NCBI GenBank assembly: GCA_964544885.1
Contig: CAZJDX010000003.1
Span: forward strand, 128,651 to 192,650
Direction of reading: 5' to 3'
Length of the DNA: 64,000 nucleotides
Origin: QQVM01 sp964544885
GTDB taxonomy: Bacteria; Bacteroidota; Bacteroidia; AKYH767-A; 2013-40CM-41-45
Positions 8,098 to 17,598 of this stretch are shown in pieces. The translations under genes and the position numbers were made by a program. Within the stretch, counting starts at the first letter, position 1; each line of letters starts with the position of its first letter. Below the pieces are notes generated by a model, which saw only the letters and a list, made by a program, of their open reading frames with translations, ran no database searches and was not told where the DNA came from.

Positions 8098-9597
8098 ATG
8101 ACCACCAGGGTATCCGTAATCGGTGCCGGTTTTTCCGGTTTGAGCGCCGCAGCTTATTTGTCCGCAGCCGGATATTCTGTTGATGTTTTTGAAAAGAATG
8201 AATCGGAAGGTGGCCGGGCCAGACAGTTCAGAACCGAAGAAGGATTTCTGTTTGATATGGGTCCAAGCTGGTACTGGATGCCGGATGTATTTGAAAAGTT
8301 TTTTAATGATTTTGGGTATAAAACATCTGATTTCTATACACTGAAATTACTTGATCCTTCCTTCTCAGTGATTTTTGGAAAGGATGACCGGATGGATGTG
8401 CCTTCCGGCTTCGGGGCATTGAAGGAATTGTTTGAACAGACCGAGAAGGGGAGCAGTGCAAGGTTGACAGAATTTTTAAAGGAAGCTGAATTCAAGTATA
8501 AGACGGGTGTGGAAGACCTTGTATATAAGCCCGCACATTCGTTCATGGAATTCACGAATATGAAAACCATCGCCGGCGCCATCCGGATGCAGTTATTCAG
8601 TTCTTTCAGCAAACATGTAAGAAAGTTTTTCCGACATCCGAAATTGATCGCATTAATGGAATTTCCTGTCTTGTTCCTTGGAGCAATGCCTTCTGAAACT
8701 CCTGCTTTATACAGTCTGATGAATTATGCCGGATTAAAACTGGGAACCTGGTATCCGCATGGTGGTTTCGGCAAGGTGACCGCGGCCATGCGAAAGATCG
8801 CGGAAAAAAATGGAGCCAGGTTCCATTTCAATACGCCTGTCAGCGGACTCGTTGTACAAGATTCATCAATCAGACGTCTGATTACATCGAAAGGGACTAT
8901 TGAGGCTGATGTAGTCATAGGCTCCGCCGACTATCATCACATTGAAGAAAAATTACTGCCTGAAGCCTACCGGGGCTATTCCGAGAACTACTGGAGAAAT
9001 AAAACACTGGCTCCTTCAAGTCTGATCTATTATCTCGGTCTGAATAAAAAACCAGAAAGGTTAAGACATCATAACCTGTTTTTCGATGCGGACCTGAATA
9101 TTCATTCCGAAGAGATCTACAAAAGTAAAAAATGGCCAAGCGAACCACTCTTTTATGTTTGCTGTCCTTCAAAATCCGATGACACGGTTGCTCCCGAAGG
9201 TTATGAAAATATATTCCTCCTGATGCCGGTATCACCCGGATTACAGGACACTGAAGAAGTCCGGGATCATTATTTCAGGATCATGATGAGGAGATTGGAG
9301 GAGTATTCCGGTGAGGAATTGTTGAATTCGGTAGTATACTCCAGGAGTTACTGCATCAACGATTTTATCGGAGACTACAATGCATACAAAGGAAACGCCT
9401 ATGGATTGGCAAATACGCTGATGCAGACCGCATTCTTGAAGCCAAAAATGAAAAGCAGGAAGGTCGAGAACCTTTATTTTACCGGACAGCTGACGGTTCC
9501 CGGTCCCGGAGTACCGCCAGCAATTATTTCGGGTAAAGTTGCCGCGGGTGAAGTAATAAAACATTTTAGCACAAGCAGACATGAAACAATTGTTTGA
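8098..9597 (+). CDS. crtI: Phytoene desaturase
   Basis: 499 residues, the usual CrtI length. The N terminus carries the FAD dinucleotide-binding motif (IGAGFSGLSAAAYL, ~8-21, with the acidic end of beta-2 at VDVFEKNE and the GGRA turn). The C terminus carries the carotenoid-oxidase signature GPGVPPAIISGK, in the TVPGPGVPPA context typical of bacterial phytoene desaturases. It should convert phytoene to lycopene at the inner membrane by FAD-dependent desaturation. A close paralogue acting on other carotenes is possible, but the next gene, crtB, makes phytoene and no second desaturase is present. The last 17 bases overlap crtB, indicating translational coupling. Confidence 0.93.
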   Translation: MTTRVSVIGAGFSGLSAAAYLSAAGYSVDVFEKNESEGGRARQFRTEEGFLFDMGPSWYWMPDVFEKFFNDFGYKTSDFYTLKLLDPSFSVIFGKDDRMDVPSGFGALKELFEQTEKGSSARLTEFLKEAEFKYKTGVEDLVYKPAHSFMEFTNMKTIAGAIRMQLFSSFSKHVRKFFRHPKLIALMEFPVLFLGAMPSETPALYSLMNYAGLKLGTWYPHGGFGKVTAAMRKIAEKNGARFHFNTPVSGLVVQDSSIRRLITSKGTIEADVVIGSADYHHIEEKLLPEAYRGYSENYWRNKTLAPSSLIYYLGLNKKPERLRHHNLFFDADLNIHSEEIYKSKKWPSEPLFYVCCPSKSDDTVAPEGYENIFLLMPVSPGLQDTEEVRDHYFRIMMRRLEEYSGEELLNSVVYSRSYCINDFIGDYNAYKGNAYGLANTLMQTAFLKPKMKSRKVENLYFTGQLTVPGPGVPPAIISGKVAAGEVIKHFSTSRHETIV

Positions 9598-10417
9598 CGA
9601 AGCATCTGTTGCATGCAGCAGAGTGATCACACGCAAGTACAGCACCAGTTTCTCGCTGGGAATTTCTTTGCTGGCCTCAAAGTTCCATGCACCTGTATAC
9701 GCCATCTATGGCTTTGTCCGGCTTGCAGATGAAATCGTTGACAGCTTTCATGAACATGACAAGGAAAGGCTTCTGGCAGATTTCAAGTCTGACACTGAGA
9801 AAGCCATACGGGAAAAGATCAGTATCAATCCGGTGCTGCATGCTTTTCAGGATGTCGTGCACCGGTACCACATTGACCGGTCTTTGATTTCGCAGTTTCT
9901 CAGGAGTATGACGATGGATCTGCGTAAGCAGGAATACAACTCCGAGAACTATAAAGAGTATGTTCTTGGATCCGCTGAGGTGGTGGGTCTGATGTGTCTG
10001 AAGGTTTTCACTGAAGGCAGGTCGGAGGAATATGAAAGACTGAAATCGGCGGCAATGATGCTGGGGTCTGCCTTTCAAAAAGTAAATTTCCTGCGTGATC
10101 TGGGAGCTGATTATCACCAGTTGGGAAGAAGTTATTTCCCAGGTATTGACCTGAGCCGTTTCAGCAATGAGGACAAGATCAGAATAGAACAAGAGATAGA
10201 AGCGGAGTTTGAGCAGGCGATCAAAGGTATCAGGATGTTGCCTGCGGGAGCAAGATGCGGGGTATACCTGGCTTATATGTATTACAAAAAGTTGTTTCAA
10301 AAAATAAAGGGATTGCCGGCTGTGCATGTCATGAACAGCAGGGTCAGGATCTCAAACGGAAGAAAGTTCGGACTAATCGTAAATTCCGTAGTACGACATA
10401 ATTTTAATTTACTGTAA
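9581..10417 (+). CDS. crtB: Phytoene synthase
   Basis: 278 residues of the squalene/phytoene synthase family. It has the early SRVITRKYSTSFSLG segment, the first Asp-rich motif RLADEIVDSF (~47-56) and the second one NFLRDLGADYHQLGRSYFP (~168-186), which bind the diphosphates through magnesium. It joins two geranylgeranyl diphosphates into phytoene. The ATG at 9581 lies inside the end of crtI (17-base overlap). No GGPP synthase (crtE) is in this window, so that step must be encoded elsewhere. Its place between crtI and idi makes squalene-type activity unlikely. Confidence 0.93.
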   Translation: MKQLFDEASVACSRVITRKYSTSFSLGISLLASKFHAPVYAIYGFVRLADEIVDSFHEHDKERLLADFKSDTEKAIREKISINPVLHAFQDVVHRYHIDRSLISQFLRSMTMDLRKQEYNSENYKEYVLGSAEVVGLMCLKVFTEGRSEEYERLKSAAMMLGSAFQKVNFLRDLGADYHQLGRSYFPGIDLSRFSNEDKIRIEQEIEAEFEQAIKGIRMLPAGARCGVYLAYMYYKKLFQKIKGLPAVHVMNSRVRISNGRKFGLIVNSVVRHNFNLL

Positions 10418-10441
10418 ACTTGGCTTGATTAATTCATACGG

Positions 10442-10984
10442 ATGAATACAAAGGAATTTCTTGTACTGGTAGATGATACCGATACTGCCTGGGGAAAGAT
10501 GGAGAAGATGGAAGTGCATCAGCTGGGTCTGCTTCACCGGGCCTTCTCAGTTTTTATTTTCAATTCAAACGGGGAATTATTGCTTCAGCAAAGGGCTTCC
10601 GGTAAGTATCATTCCGGAGGGTTGTGGACCAACACCTGTTGCAGTCATCCTCGCTATGGTGAGGATACAAGCTTTGCCGCATCAAGACGTCTTGAAGAGG
10701 AAATGGGAATCCGGTGTCATCTTGATTACGGATTCAGTTTTGTGTACAAAGTTAGATTTGATAATGGTCTCATTGAGAACGAATATGACCATGTTTATTT
10801 TGGTGTGAGCGATACGCCTTTCAAGCCTGATCCTGATGAAGTCCAGGACTGGAAATACATAAGCATGGAAAAACTGATCGGTGACATGAAAAAGAATCCT
10901 GCGGACTATACAGAATGGCTGAAAATATGTATTGACAAGGTTATGAATCATCTGGATAACAACAAGCGGGCAAGTGTCGCCTGA
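10442..10984 (+). CDS. idi: Isopentenyl-diphosphate delta-isomerase, type I
   Basis: 180 residues of the Nudix-fold type I IPP isomerase family. The active-site Cys motif TNTCCSHPR (~60-68), the metal-binding EEEMGI (~83-88) and the EYDHVYFG motif with its catalytic Glu (~111-118) are present. It interconverts IPP and DMAPP, balancing precursors for carotenoid synthesis. The gene follows crtB after 24 bases and belongs to the crt operon. Length is normal and no residue looks lost. Confidence 0.93.
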   Translation: MNTKEFLVLVDDTDTAWGKMEKMEVHQLGLLHRAFSVFIFNSNGELLLQQRASGKYHSGGLWTNTCCSHPRYGEDTSFAASRRLEEEMGIRCHLDYGFSFVYKVRFDNGLIENEYDHVYFGVSDTPFKPDPDEVQDWKYISMEKLIGDMKKNPADYTEWLKICIDKVMNHLDNNKRASVA

Positions 10985-11033
10985 TTATCCGGATGGACAT
11001 GAACATACTTTCTTCTGAGAAATTACTTCGGAT

Positions 11034-11492
11034 ATGTACACATTGCACAGAGAACAGTTTTTACCGGTCAGCAAAGAGATAGCATGGGATTTCTTTTCTT
11101 CACCCGGCAATTTGTCAAAGATTACTCCACCCAATATGGAATTCAGAATACTTGGAGCGGCTGAGGATGCAAACTCCATGAAAGAAGGGCAGGAGATTGA
11201 ATACCTTGTAAGACCATTATTCAACATTCCCATACGATGGAAGTCCCTTATTAAAAATGTTAAAAAGCCTGAAGAATTCACCGATGTACAGTTAAAAGGG
11301 CCCTACTCATTTTGGGAGCACAGACATTACTTCAGGGAAACCGAGGGTGGTGTAATCATGACAGACCTGGTTCGTTATAAATTACCGGCATCCTTTCTTG
11401 GAAGGTTGATGCATAAGTTGTTTATACGGAAGAGACTGGAGTTCATTTTCAATTACCGTTATAAAACACTGCAAAACTTATTTTCATCCTGA
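11034..11492 (+). CDS. SRPBCC-family (START-like) protein in the carotenoid operon
   Basis: 152 residues. The opening LHREQFLPVSKEIAWDFFSSPGN... and the later PFSFWEH/YSFWEHRHYFRE and GVIMTDLVRYKLP segments match the SRPBCC fold, a helix-grip barrel with a deep hydrophobic pocket, as in the YfbR/cell-division-inhibitor-like group. No catalytic residues are evident. Relatives occur repeatedly in Bacteroidota crt clusters between idi and crtZ. A role in binding, presenting or modifying a hydrophobic isoprenoid is plausible but unproven. Its stop codon is immediately followed by the ATG of crtZ, so the two are surely co-translated. Confidence 0.75.
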   Translation: MYTLHREQFLPVSKEIAWDFFSSPGNLSKITPPNMEFRILGAAEDANSMKEGQEIEYLVRPLFNIPIRWKSLIKNVKKPEEFTDVQLKGPYSFWEHRHYFRETEGGVIMTDLVRYKLPASFLGRLMHKLFIRKRLEFIFNYRYKTLQNLFSS

Positions 11493-11960
11493 ATGGAAAA
11501 CTGGCTGATCGGATTATTATGGATGACCGGAGCATTTCTTTCCATGGAAATGGTAGCCTGGTTTGCTCATAAATATATTATGCACGGCATACTCTGGTTC
11601 CTGCACAAGGACCATCATGTAAAGGAATCGAAAGGATTTTTTGAACGCAACGATTACTTCTTCCTGATCTTTGCACTGCCTGGAATCATTTGCCTCGCAG
11701 CAGGAGTTGATGCGTCTTTTAATGAATTATTCTGGACCGGACTGGGTATTTCACTCTATGGTATCGCCTATTTCATGGTGCATGATGTCTTCATCCATCA
11801 ACGGTTCAGCTTGTTCAGGAATTCCGACAACCGGTATCTAAAAGCAATCAGACGGGCACATAAGATGCATCACAAACATACCGGAAAAGAAGATGGCGAA
11901 TGTTTTGGTATGTTGTGGGTGCCCTTTAAATATTTCATAGAGGCAGGAAAGATGAAATAA
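11493..11960 (+). CDS. crtZ: Beta-carotene hydroxylase
   Basis: 155 residues, a small membrane di-iron hydroxylase. It shows all the His clusters of the fatty-acid-hydroxylase/CrtZ family: HKYIMH (26-31), HKDHH (~38-42), HDVFIH (~98-103) and HKMHHKH (~124-130), with four hydrophobic helices between them. It should add 3-hydroxyl groups to the beta rings of beta-carotene, giving cryptoxanthin and zeaxanthin. It abuts the SRPBCC gene and is separated from the cyclase gene by one base. Ketolase activity is unlikely because CrtW proteins are longer. Confidence 0.9.
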   Translation: MENWLIGLLWMTGAFLSMEMVAWFAHKYIMHGILWFLHKDHHVKESKGFFERNDYFFLIFALPGIICLAAGVDASFNELFWTGLGISLYGIAYFMVHDVFIHQRFSLFRNSDNRYLKAIRRAHKMHHKHTGKEDGECFGMLWVPFKYFIEAGKMK

Positions 11961-11961
11961 T

Positions 11962-12690
11962 ATGAAATATACTTATCTGCTCATTAATTTATGTTCCGTT
12001 GTCATTCCGTTTCTGTTCTCCTTTCATCCGAAGATCAGGTTCGATAAGGTATGGAAGGCGTTTTTTCCTTCCGTGATTCTGACTGCGATCATATTTCTTG
12101 CGGGCGATGTCCTGTACACTTATTGGGAGGTATGGGGCTTCAATCCTGCTTTTCTGACTGGAATATATATAGTCAATCTTCCGCTGGAAGAAGTGATGTT
12201 TTTTTTCTGCATACCTTATGCCTGTATGTTTTCCTATCACGCACTTGATCGTCACATTAATTTCGGAAATGTTTCAGGAATTGCCCGATATGTAACCATT
12301 CCTCTGATCCTTGCGCTTTTTGTCTTGTCTTTCTTTTTTTTCGACAGACTCTACACCTTCGCGGCAACTGCCGGACTCGCCGTACTCCTGATCATTGTTC
12401 GTTTTGTATTGAATGTTTCCTGGCTTGGAAAATTTTATATTGTTTATCTGCTGCTACTGATTCCCTTCGCGATCGTAAACGGTATGCTGACAGGAACCGG
12501 ACTTTCCGAGCCGGTTGTTTGGTATGATGATACAGAGAACATGGGAATCAGAATTATGAGCATTCCGTTCGAAGATGTGTTTTACGGAATGTCACTGATA
12601 CTGCTCAACGTATCCGGTTTTGAGTACCTGAAAAAAAGGTATTTGCAGGAAAAGTCCGGACTGGCATTTCAGGCAGAGGCCCGGGTCTGA
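11962..12690 (+). CDS. crtY: Lycopene beta-cyclase, fused CrtYcd type
   Basis: 242 residues, nearly all hydrophobic, with about 6-7 membrane segments. It contains two tandem lycopene-cyclase domains. The first ends in LPLEEVMFFFCIP (~71-83, the PxEExxFF motif) and the second in IPFEDVFYGM (~202-211, the PFEDxxY motif). In actinobacteria the two halves are separate subunits (crtYc, crtYd); in Bacteroidota and archaea they are fused, as here. It should cyclise lycopene to beta-carotene. It is the last gene of the crt operon; about 200 bases with no gene follow before sucA. Cyclase specificity (beta versus other rings) is inferred from the presence of crtZ. Confidence 0.9.
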   Translation: MKYTYLLINLCSVVIPFLFSFHPKIRFDKVWKAFFPSVILTAIIFLAGDVLYTYWEVWGFNPAFLTGIYIVNLPLEEVMFFFCIPYACMFSYHALDRHINFGNVSGIARYVTIPLILALFVLSFFFFDRLYTFAATAGLAVLLIIVRFVLNVSWLGKFYIVYLLLLIPFAIVNGMLTGTGLSEPVVWYDDTENMGIRIMSIPFEDVFYGMSLILLNVSGFEYLKKRYLQEKSGLAFQAEARV

Positions 12691-12839
12691 TCAGGATGTT
12701 TTCCAATGCACATGAATTTAACTTCTGAAGAGGAAATATAAATTGTGAAGCCTGATGAAATTCCGTGAATTAAGCAGAAAGCTGAATAAGAAGGCATAAG
12801 CGCAAGGACAGTTTAAGTTGCAGCGGGATTTACGATGGC

Positions 12840-12870
12840 TTGCTGAGGGCAATTTCAATCCGTACCTTTG
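12840..12870 (+). promoter_or_regulatory. Promoter of sucA-sucB
   Basis: TTG (12840-12842), 20 bases, then TACCTTTG (12863-12870). The spacing and both boxes fit the Bacteroidota consensus. The TTG could be mistaken for a start codon of the downstream reading frame, but as the -33 box it lies upstream of transcription; the ATG at 12897 is then the first available start. Confidence 0.75.
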
Positions 12871-12896
12871 AAGTTGATTTTACAGATTCGGATGCG

Positions 12897-15638
12897 ATGG
12901 AGAAATTTTCATTTTTAGGCAACCTGTCAATTGAGCAGACGGAGGCATTATACCAGAAGTACTTGAGTAATCCGGAATCAGTTGAAGAAAGCTGGAAAAC
13001 TTTTTTCAGCGGGTTTGAATTTGCCAGAACAAATTTTGAAACGGATTCCGCAGGACAAGCCGGAACGGTTCCTGAAACTTTTCAAAAGGAATTCAACGTT
13101 ATAAACCTGATCAACGGATACAGGACGCGTGGCCACCTTTTCACCCGCACCAATCCGGTACGTGAACGGCGGAAATACAGCCCTACACTTGCCCTGCAAA
13201 ATTTCGATTTGAACGAAACAGACCTGAGTACTGTTTTTCAGGCCGGCTCACTGATCGGTATAGGTCCATCCAGACTTGATGCCATCATCAGCCATCTGGA
13301 GGAAACGTATTGCGCATCCATCGGTGCAGAGTACAAGTATATCCGTAGTCCGGAAGTCGTGAGCTGGCTTGAACAAAAGATGGAGAGCAGGCGGAACCGT
13401 GCGGATTTTTCCATAGAGAAGAAAAGAAGGATCCTGGAAAAACTGAATGAAGCCGTTGCATTCGAGAATTTTCTGCATACGAAGTTTGTCGGCCAGAAGC
13501 GTTTTTCACTCGAGGGATGCGAAACACTCATTCCAGCGCTGGATGCCGTGATCGAAAGCGGAGCAGGACTTGGCATTAAGGAATTTGTGATCGGTATGGC
13601 ACACCGTGGCCGTCTCAATGTACTCGCCAATATCATGGGTAAGACCTATGAGGAGATCTTCGAGGAATTTGAGGGATTGGAATACGAAGACACGGAAACG
13701 GCAGGCGATGTGAAATATCACCTTGGTTTTTCAAGTGATGTAATCACTTTATCAGGGAATAAAGTGCACCTCAGCGTAGCACCCAACCCTTCGCATCTCG
13801 AGGCGGTTGATCCGGTTGTACAGGGAATCGTCAGGTCCAAGATCGACAGTACGGAAGGCGGTACCGAAGACATGATCGCTCCGATCCTGATACACGGAGA
13901 TGCTGCTATCGCTGCCCAGGGTGTTGTGTATGAAGTGATACAAATGTCATTACTCCGTGCTTACCGCACCGGTGGTACGATACACCTGGTCACTAATAAT
14001 CAGATCGGATTCACCACTAATTATACTGATGGAAGATCCAGTACATACTGCACGGATGTGGCTAAGGTTACCCTGTCGCCGGTATTTCATGTGAATGCTG
14101 ACGACGTCGAAGCCCTTGTTTACACCATAGAACTCGCGATGGAGTTCCGGCAAAAATTCCACCGGGATGTTTTTATTGACATATTGGGTTACCGTAAATA
14201 CGGACACAATGAAGGCGATGAACCACGCTTTACCCAGCCTTTGTTGTATAAAGCCATAGCCCAACATGCCAATCCGAGGGAAATTTACAATGATAAGCTT
14301 CTGGCACAAGGCGAGGTTGAAGCGGAACTGGCGCGTGAGATGGAAAAATCCTTTAAGGCCATGTTGCAGCGAAGCCTGGATACTGCAAGACAGGCGAAGA
14401 AAAAGAGGTCTGTCGAGTACCTTGAAGGAAGCTGGAAAGGATTGAGAAGGGCTTCTCAGATAGATTTCCTGAATTCTCCGGATACCTCCGTGAGCAGAAA
14501 ATTACTTGACACTATTGCCACTCGTATAAGTACCCTGCCGGCCGACAAAACATTTTTCAGCAAGAGTGTCAGGTTGTTTGAAGAACGTCTGAAAGCTGTC
14601 AGAGCAGGAAAGGCTGACTGGGCCATGGCGGAACTCCTGGCTTACGGTACGCTTCTGAAGGAAGGTTATCCTGTTCGTTTCAGCGGACAGGATGTTGAAC
14701 GCGGTACCTTTTCACACAGACATGCCGTTGTGAGGGTTGAAGATTCAGAAGAGCAGTACACTCCATTAAACCACATTGATACAAAGCAGGCGGATTTTCA
14801 TATTTTCAATTCACATCTTTCTGAATATGCTGTGTTGGGCTTTGAATATGGCTATGCGCTTTCATCTCCAAACTCTCTTGTATTGTGGGAAGCGCAATTC
14901 GGAGATTTTATGAATGGAGCGCAGATCATAATCGATCAGTATCTGTGCAGCGCGGAAGATAAATGGAACAGGATGAACGGTTTGGTTTTACTGCTTCCTC
15001 ACGGATACGAAGGACAAGGTGCGGAACATTCCAGCGCACGGATTGAAAGGTTCCTGAGCAGTTGCGGAGAGTTGAACATTCAGGTCGTGAATTGCAGTAC
15101 TCCGGCTAATTTCTTTCATGTTATACGAAGGCAAATGCACAGGCCGTTCCGCAAGCCACTGGTGGTCTTTACGCCAAAGAGCCTGTTGCGACACCCCAGA
15201 TGCATTTCCGGATTTGATGAGCTTGCTTCAGGCGGGTTCAGGGAGGTGATTGACGATGTGACGGCCAACGCTTCAAAGGTGAACAGAGTGGTACTATGCA
15301 GTGGAAAGGTGTATTATGAATTGCTTGAACAGAAGGAAAAGGATCAGACGAATGACATAGCGCTGGTGCGACTTGAGCAATTGTATCCTTTTCCTGAGCA
15401 GCAGATCAATGGTCTGAGATTAAAGTATAAGAATTGCAAGGAATGGATCTGGTTGCAGGAAGAACCGGAAAATATGGGTGCATGGTCATATATTCACCGG
15501 GTATGCAATGAAATTAATTTCAGACTGATCAGTCGCACTGAGAGCGCGAGTCCGGCGACAGGTTCCCACAAGACGCATGAAAAGGAGCAGCGCGAACTCA
15601 TCGCCAAAGTTTTTGAACGAAGCCTGGTTGCCGGATAA
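12897..15638 (+). CDS. sucA: 2-oxoglutarate dehydrogenase, E1 component
   Basis: 913 residues from ATG 12897; the longer frame from TTG 12840 runs through the promoter and is rejected. The N terminus (SFLGNLSIEQTEALYQKYLSN...) is the E1 segment that contacts the E2 core. HRGRLNVLANIMGK (~232-245), HLGFSSDV, and GDAAIAAQGVVYEV with NNQIGFTT (~335-375) form the thiamine-diphosphate and magnesium site. GQDVERGTFSHRHAV (~608-622) is the typical transketolase-like second half. It decarboxylates 2-oxoglutarate in the TCA cycle and passes the succinyl group to E2, encoded 25 bases downstream. Length is slightly below the E. coli enzyme but normal for the phylum. Confidence 0.95.
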   Translation: MEKFSFLGNLSIEQTEALYQKYLSNPESVEESWKTFFSGFEFARTNFETDSAGQAGTVPETFQKEFNVINLINGYRTRGHLFTRTNPVRERRKYSPTLALQNFDLNETDLSTVFQAGSLIGIGPSRLDAIISHLEETYCASIGAEYKYIRSPEVVSWLEQKMESRRNRADFSIEKKRRILEKLNEAVAFENFLHTKFVGQKRFSLEGCETLIPALDAVIESGAGLGIKEFVIGMAHRGRLNVLANIMGKTYEEIFEEFEGLEYEDTETAGDVKYHLGFSSDVITLSGNKVHLSVAPNPSHLEAVDPVVQGIVRSKIDSTEGGTEDMIAPILIHGDAAIAAQGVVYEVIQMSLLRAYRTGGTIHLVTNNQIGFTTNYTDGRSSTYCTDVAKVTLSPVFHVNADDVEALVYTIELAMEFRQKFHRDVFIDILGYRKYGHNEGDEPRFTQPLLYKAIAQHANPREIYNDKLLAQGEVEAELAREMEKSFKAMLQRSLDTARQAKKKRSVEYLEGSWKGLRRASQIDFLNSPDTSVSRKLLDTIATRISTLPADKTFFSKSVRLFEERLKAVRAGKADWAMAELLAYGTLLKEGYPVRFSGQDVERGTFSHRHAVVRVEDSEEQYTPLNHIDTKQADFHIFNSHLSEYAVLGFEYGYALSSPNSLVLWEAQFGDFMNGAQIIIDQYLCSAEDKWNRMNGLVLLLPHGYEGQGAEHSSARIERFLSSCGELNIQVVNCSTPANFFHVIRRQMHRPFRKPLVVFTPKSLLRHPRCISGFDELASGGFREVIDDVTANASKVNRVVLCSGKVYYELLEQKEKDQTNDIALVRLEQLYPFPEQQINGLRLKYKNCKEWIWLQEEPENMGAWSYIHRVCNEINFRLISRTESASPATGSHKTHEKEQRELIAKVFERSLVAG

Positions 15639-15663
15639 TATTTAAATCACAAACCAAGAAACC

Positions 15664-16935
15664 ATGTCAACTATAGAAATGAAAATACCCTCGCCCGGAG
15701 AATCTGTTACAGAGGTTCAGATCGCGCGCTGGCTGAAGAAAGATGGTGATTTTGTGGAAAAGGATGAGGAGATCTGCGAAATCGATTCCGACAAGGCAAC
15801 CCTGACCCTTAATGCCGAAGCGGATGGGAAGCTGAGTATCCTGGTGAGGGAAGGAGAAACCATTCCGGTGGGAACGGTCGTTTGTTCGATAGATACAAGT
15901 ATAAAAGGCAAGGCAGGTGCAGAAACCAAAGCCAGGGAATCCGTCAGTTCCGGTAAAGGAAGCAGCAAGCAGGAAAAAGAAGTTGCTGTCAGTCCTCCTG
16001 CTGCCAGCCCGGCGGGAAATGAGAAAAACGGTGTCGCATACGCAAAGGGAGTACCTTCAGTATCTGCCGCCAAGATCATGCGTGAACAGGGAATCAGCGC
16101 CAAGCAGGTGAGTCCATCCGGAAAGGATGGCCGGATTACCAAGGCCGATGTCTTGAGCGCCGTATCGGGTAAAGTGCCATCGCTACAGAAAAGTTGGGGA
16201 GCCGGACGGAATGAACGGAAGGAAAAGATGAGCATGCTCCGTCGTAAAGTTTCCGAGAGGCTGGTCGCGGTAAAGCAGGAAACCGCCATGCTCACCACTT
16301 TCAATGAGGTGGATATGAGTGCCATCATGAACATCAGGAAAGTATACAAGGATTCCTTCAAAGAAACATACGGAGTGGGACTTGGTTTCATGTCATTTTT
16401 CACCAAAGCAGTTTGTGAAGCACTCCAGGCTTTCCCGGCGGTCAACGCGAGGATCGACGGGCAGGAGATAGTTTATCATGAATACTGTGATGTAGGGATC
16501 GCTGTAAGCGCCCCAAAAGGACTTATGGTGCCAGTTATACGGAATGCTGAATCGTTGAGTATGGCTGAAATTGAAGCGGAGGTCATTGATCTGGCAGCAA
16601 AAGCGAGAGACGGCAAACTAAGCATTGAAGAAATGAGTGGCGGAACTTTTACCATTACCAACGGTGGCGTATTCGGTTCCATGCTTTCCACACCGATCAT
16701 AAATCCTCCTCAGAGCGCAATTCTTGGTATGCATAACATTGTGGAGCGGCCAGTGGCAGTCAACGGGGAGGTTCAGATACGTCCGGTGATGTATGTGGCC
16801 CTTTCATATGACCACAGAATCATTGACGGATGCGAATCGGTTGGATTTCTTGTAAAAGTAAAGCAGATGCTGGAAGAGCCGGTGAAGATGCTTTTTAGTG
16901 GCAATGATCCGGTGAAAGCCATGCTGGGTTTATGA
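15664..16935 (+). CDS. sucB: 2-oxoglutarate dehydrogenase, E2 (dihydrolipoyl succinyltransferase)
   Basis: 423 residues in the order lipoyl domain (1-78, with the lipoylated Lys44 in DSDKATL), a flexible Ala/Pro/Lys-rich linker, an E3/E1-binding domain (~128-165, PSVSAAKIMREQGI and DGRITKADVL) and the catalytic acyltransferase domain (~190-423). The catalytic His lies in the C-terminal SYDHRIIDG motif and the NGGVFGSMLSTPIINPPQ stretch matches succinyltransferases rather than acetyltransferases. Pairing with sucA also supports the succinyl form. E3 (lipoamide dehydrogenase) is not in this window. Confidence 0.95.
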   Translation: MSTIEMKIPSPGESVTEVQIARWLKKDGDFVEKDEEICEIDSDKATLTLNAEADGKLSILVREGETIPVGTVVCSIDTSIKGKAGAETKARESVSSGKGSSKQEKEVAVSPPAASPAGNEKNGVAYAKGVPSVSAAKIMREQGISAKQVSPSGKDGRITKADVLSAVSGKVPSLQKSWGAGRNERKEKMSMLRRKVSERLVAVKQETAMLTTFNEVDMSAIMNIRKVYKDSFKETYGVGLGFMSFFTKAVCEALQAFPAVNARIDGQEIVYHEYCDVGIAVSAPKGLMVPVIRNAESLSMAEIEAEVIDLAAKARDGKLSIEEMSGGTFTITNGGVFGSMLSTPIINPPQSAILGMHNIVERPVAVNGEVQIRPVMYVALSYDHRIIDGCESVGFLVKVKQMLEEPVKMLFSGNDPVKAMLGL

Positions 16936-16956
16936 GGTGAATTTAACCGGAACCAA

Positions 16957-17526
16957 TTGAGAAAGCCGGACCAGAACTTTGTAAGAATTTTTGTTGCCTT
17001 TCCGATTCCTGCCCTGATCAGCGATCGCATACGGGAATTCATCACTTCTTATTCAAACTGCGAAGGAGTACGATGGACAAGAACCGGCAACCTTCACATT
17101 ACGATATTTTTTATAGGGGAAGTAAGATCAGAAGATCTTTTGAAGGTTAGGGAACGCATCAGCCCTTTGATTCAACATATTGATCCCATAGAACTCCGTT
17201 TTGAAAAGGTGACTTTTCGAGGTGACAATAAATCTCCGTCCATGATTTGGGTTCAATTCCGTAAAAATGATCGTTTCAGTTCAATGAGCCGAAAAATAAA
17301 GGACCTTGTTTCCGGTTTCATGACTAAAAGCGCATCCCATCCGGATCCCATTCCTCATATTACCATTGCCAGGATGAAGCGAAAAGCGGACATCAGCGCC
17401 ATCAATCCTGAAAAACTCAGCATACCGGAAAGCATACTGCTTGACAGGATTGAGTTGTGGCAAAGTTTGCAATCTGCTGAAGGAGTCCTTTACAGAATGG
17501 TTGAACAGGGATGTCAGGACCGTTAG
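16957..17526 (+). CDS. thpR: RNA 2',3'-cyclic phosphodiesterase (2H family)
   Basis: 189 residues of the LigT/ThpR family. Both diagnostic HxTx motifs are there: LHITIFFIGEV (~46-56) and PHITIARMK (~129-137); their His and Thr residues form the catalytic pair of 2H phosphoesterases. The protein begins RIFVAFPIP as usual for the family. The only usable start is TTG at 16957, since no ATG or GTG precedes the first strand. The enzyme opens 2',3'-cyclic phosphates on RNA ends in vitro; its cellular substrate is not settled. It follows sucB after 21 bases, so it probably sits in that transcript without functional connection. Confidence 0.85.
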   Translation: MRKPDQNFVRIFVAFPIPALISDRIREFITSYSNCEGVRWTRTGNLHITIFFIGEVRSEDLLKVRERISPLIQHIDPIELRFEKVTFRGDNKSPSMIWVQFRKNDRFSSMSRKIKDLVSGFMTKSASHPDPIPHITIARMKRKADISAINPEKLSIPESILLDRIELWQSLQSAEGVLYRMVEQGCQDR

Positions 17527-17598
17527 CATGCTCAACCCTTACAGGTAATGGAAACAATTTTAAAAAGTATTAAATTATTCGAGGTTGAAGGTATATAA

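Noticed and set aside
9677..10327. 216-codon minus-strand frame
   Set aside because: Shadow of crtB, whose Asp-rich motifs are on the plus strand.
12840..12896. Longer N terminus of sucA from TTG 12840
   Set aside because: The TTG is the -33 promoter box and the TACCTTTG box lies within; ATG 12897 begins the alignable protein.
15717..16445. 242-codon minus-strand frame
   Set aside because: Shadow of sucB; low-complexity Ser/Thr/Pro product.
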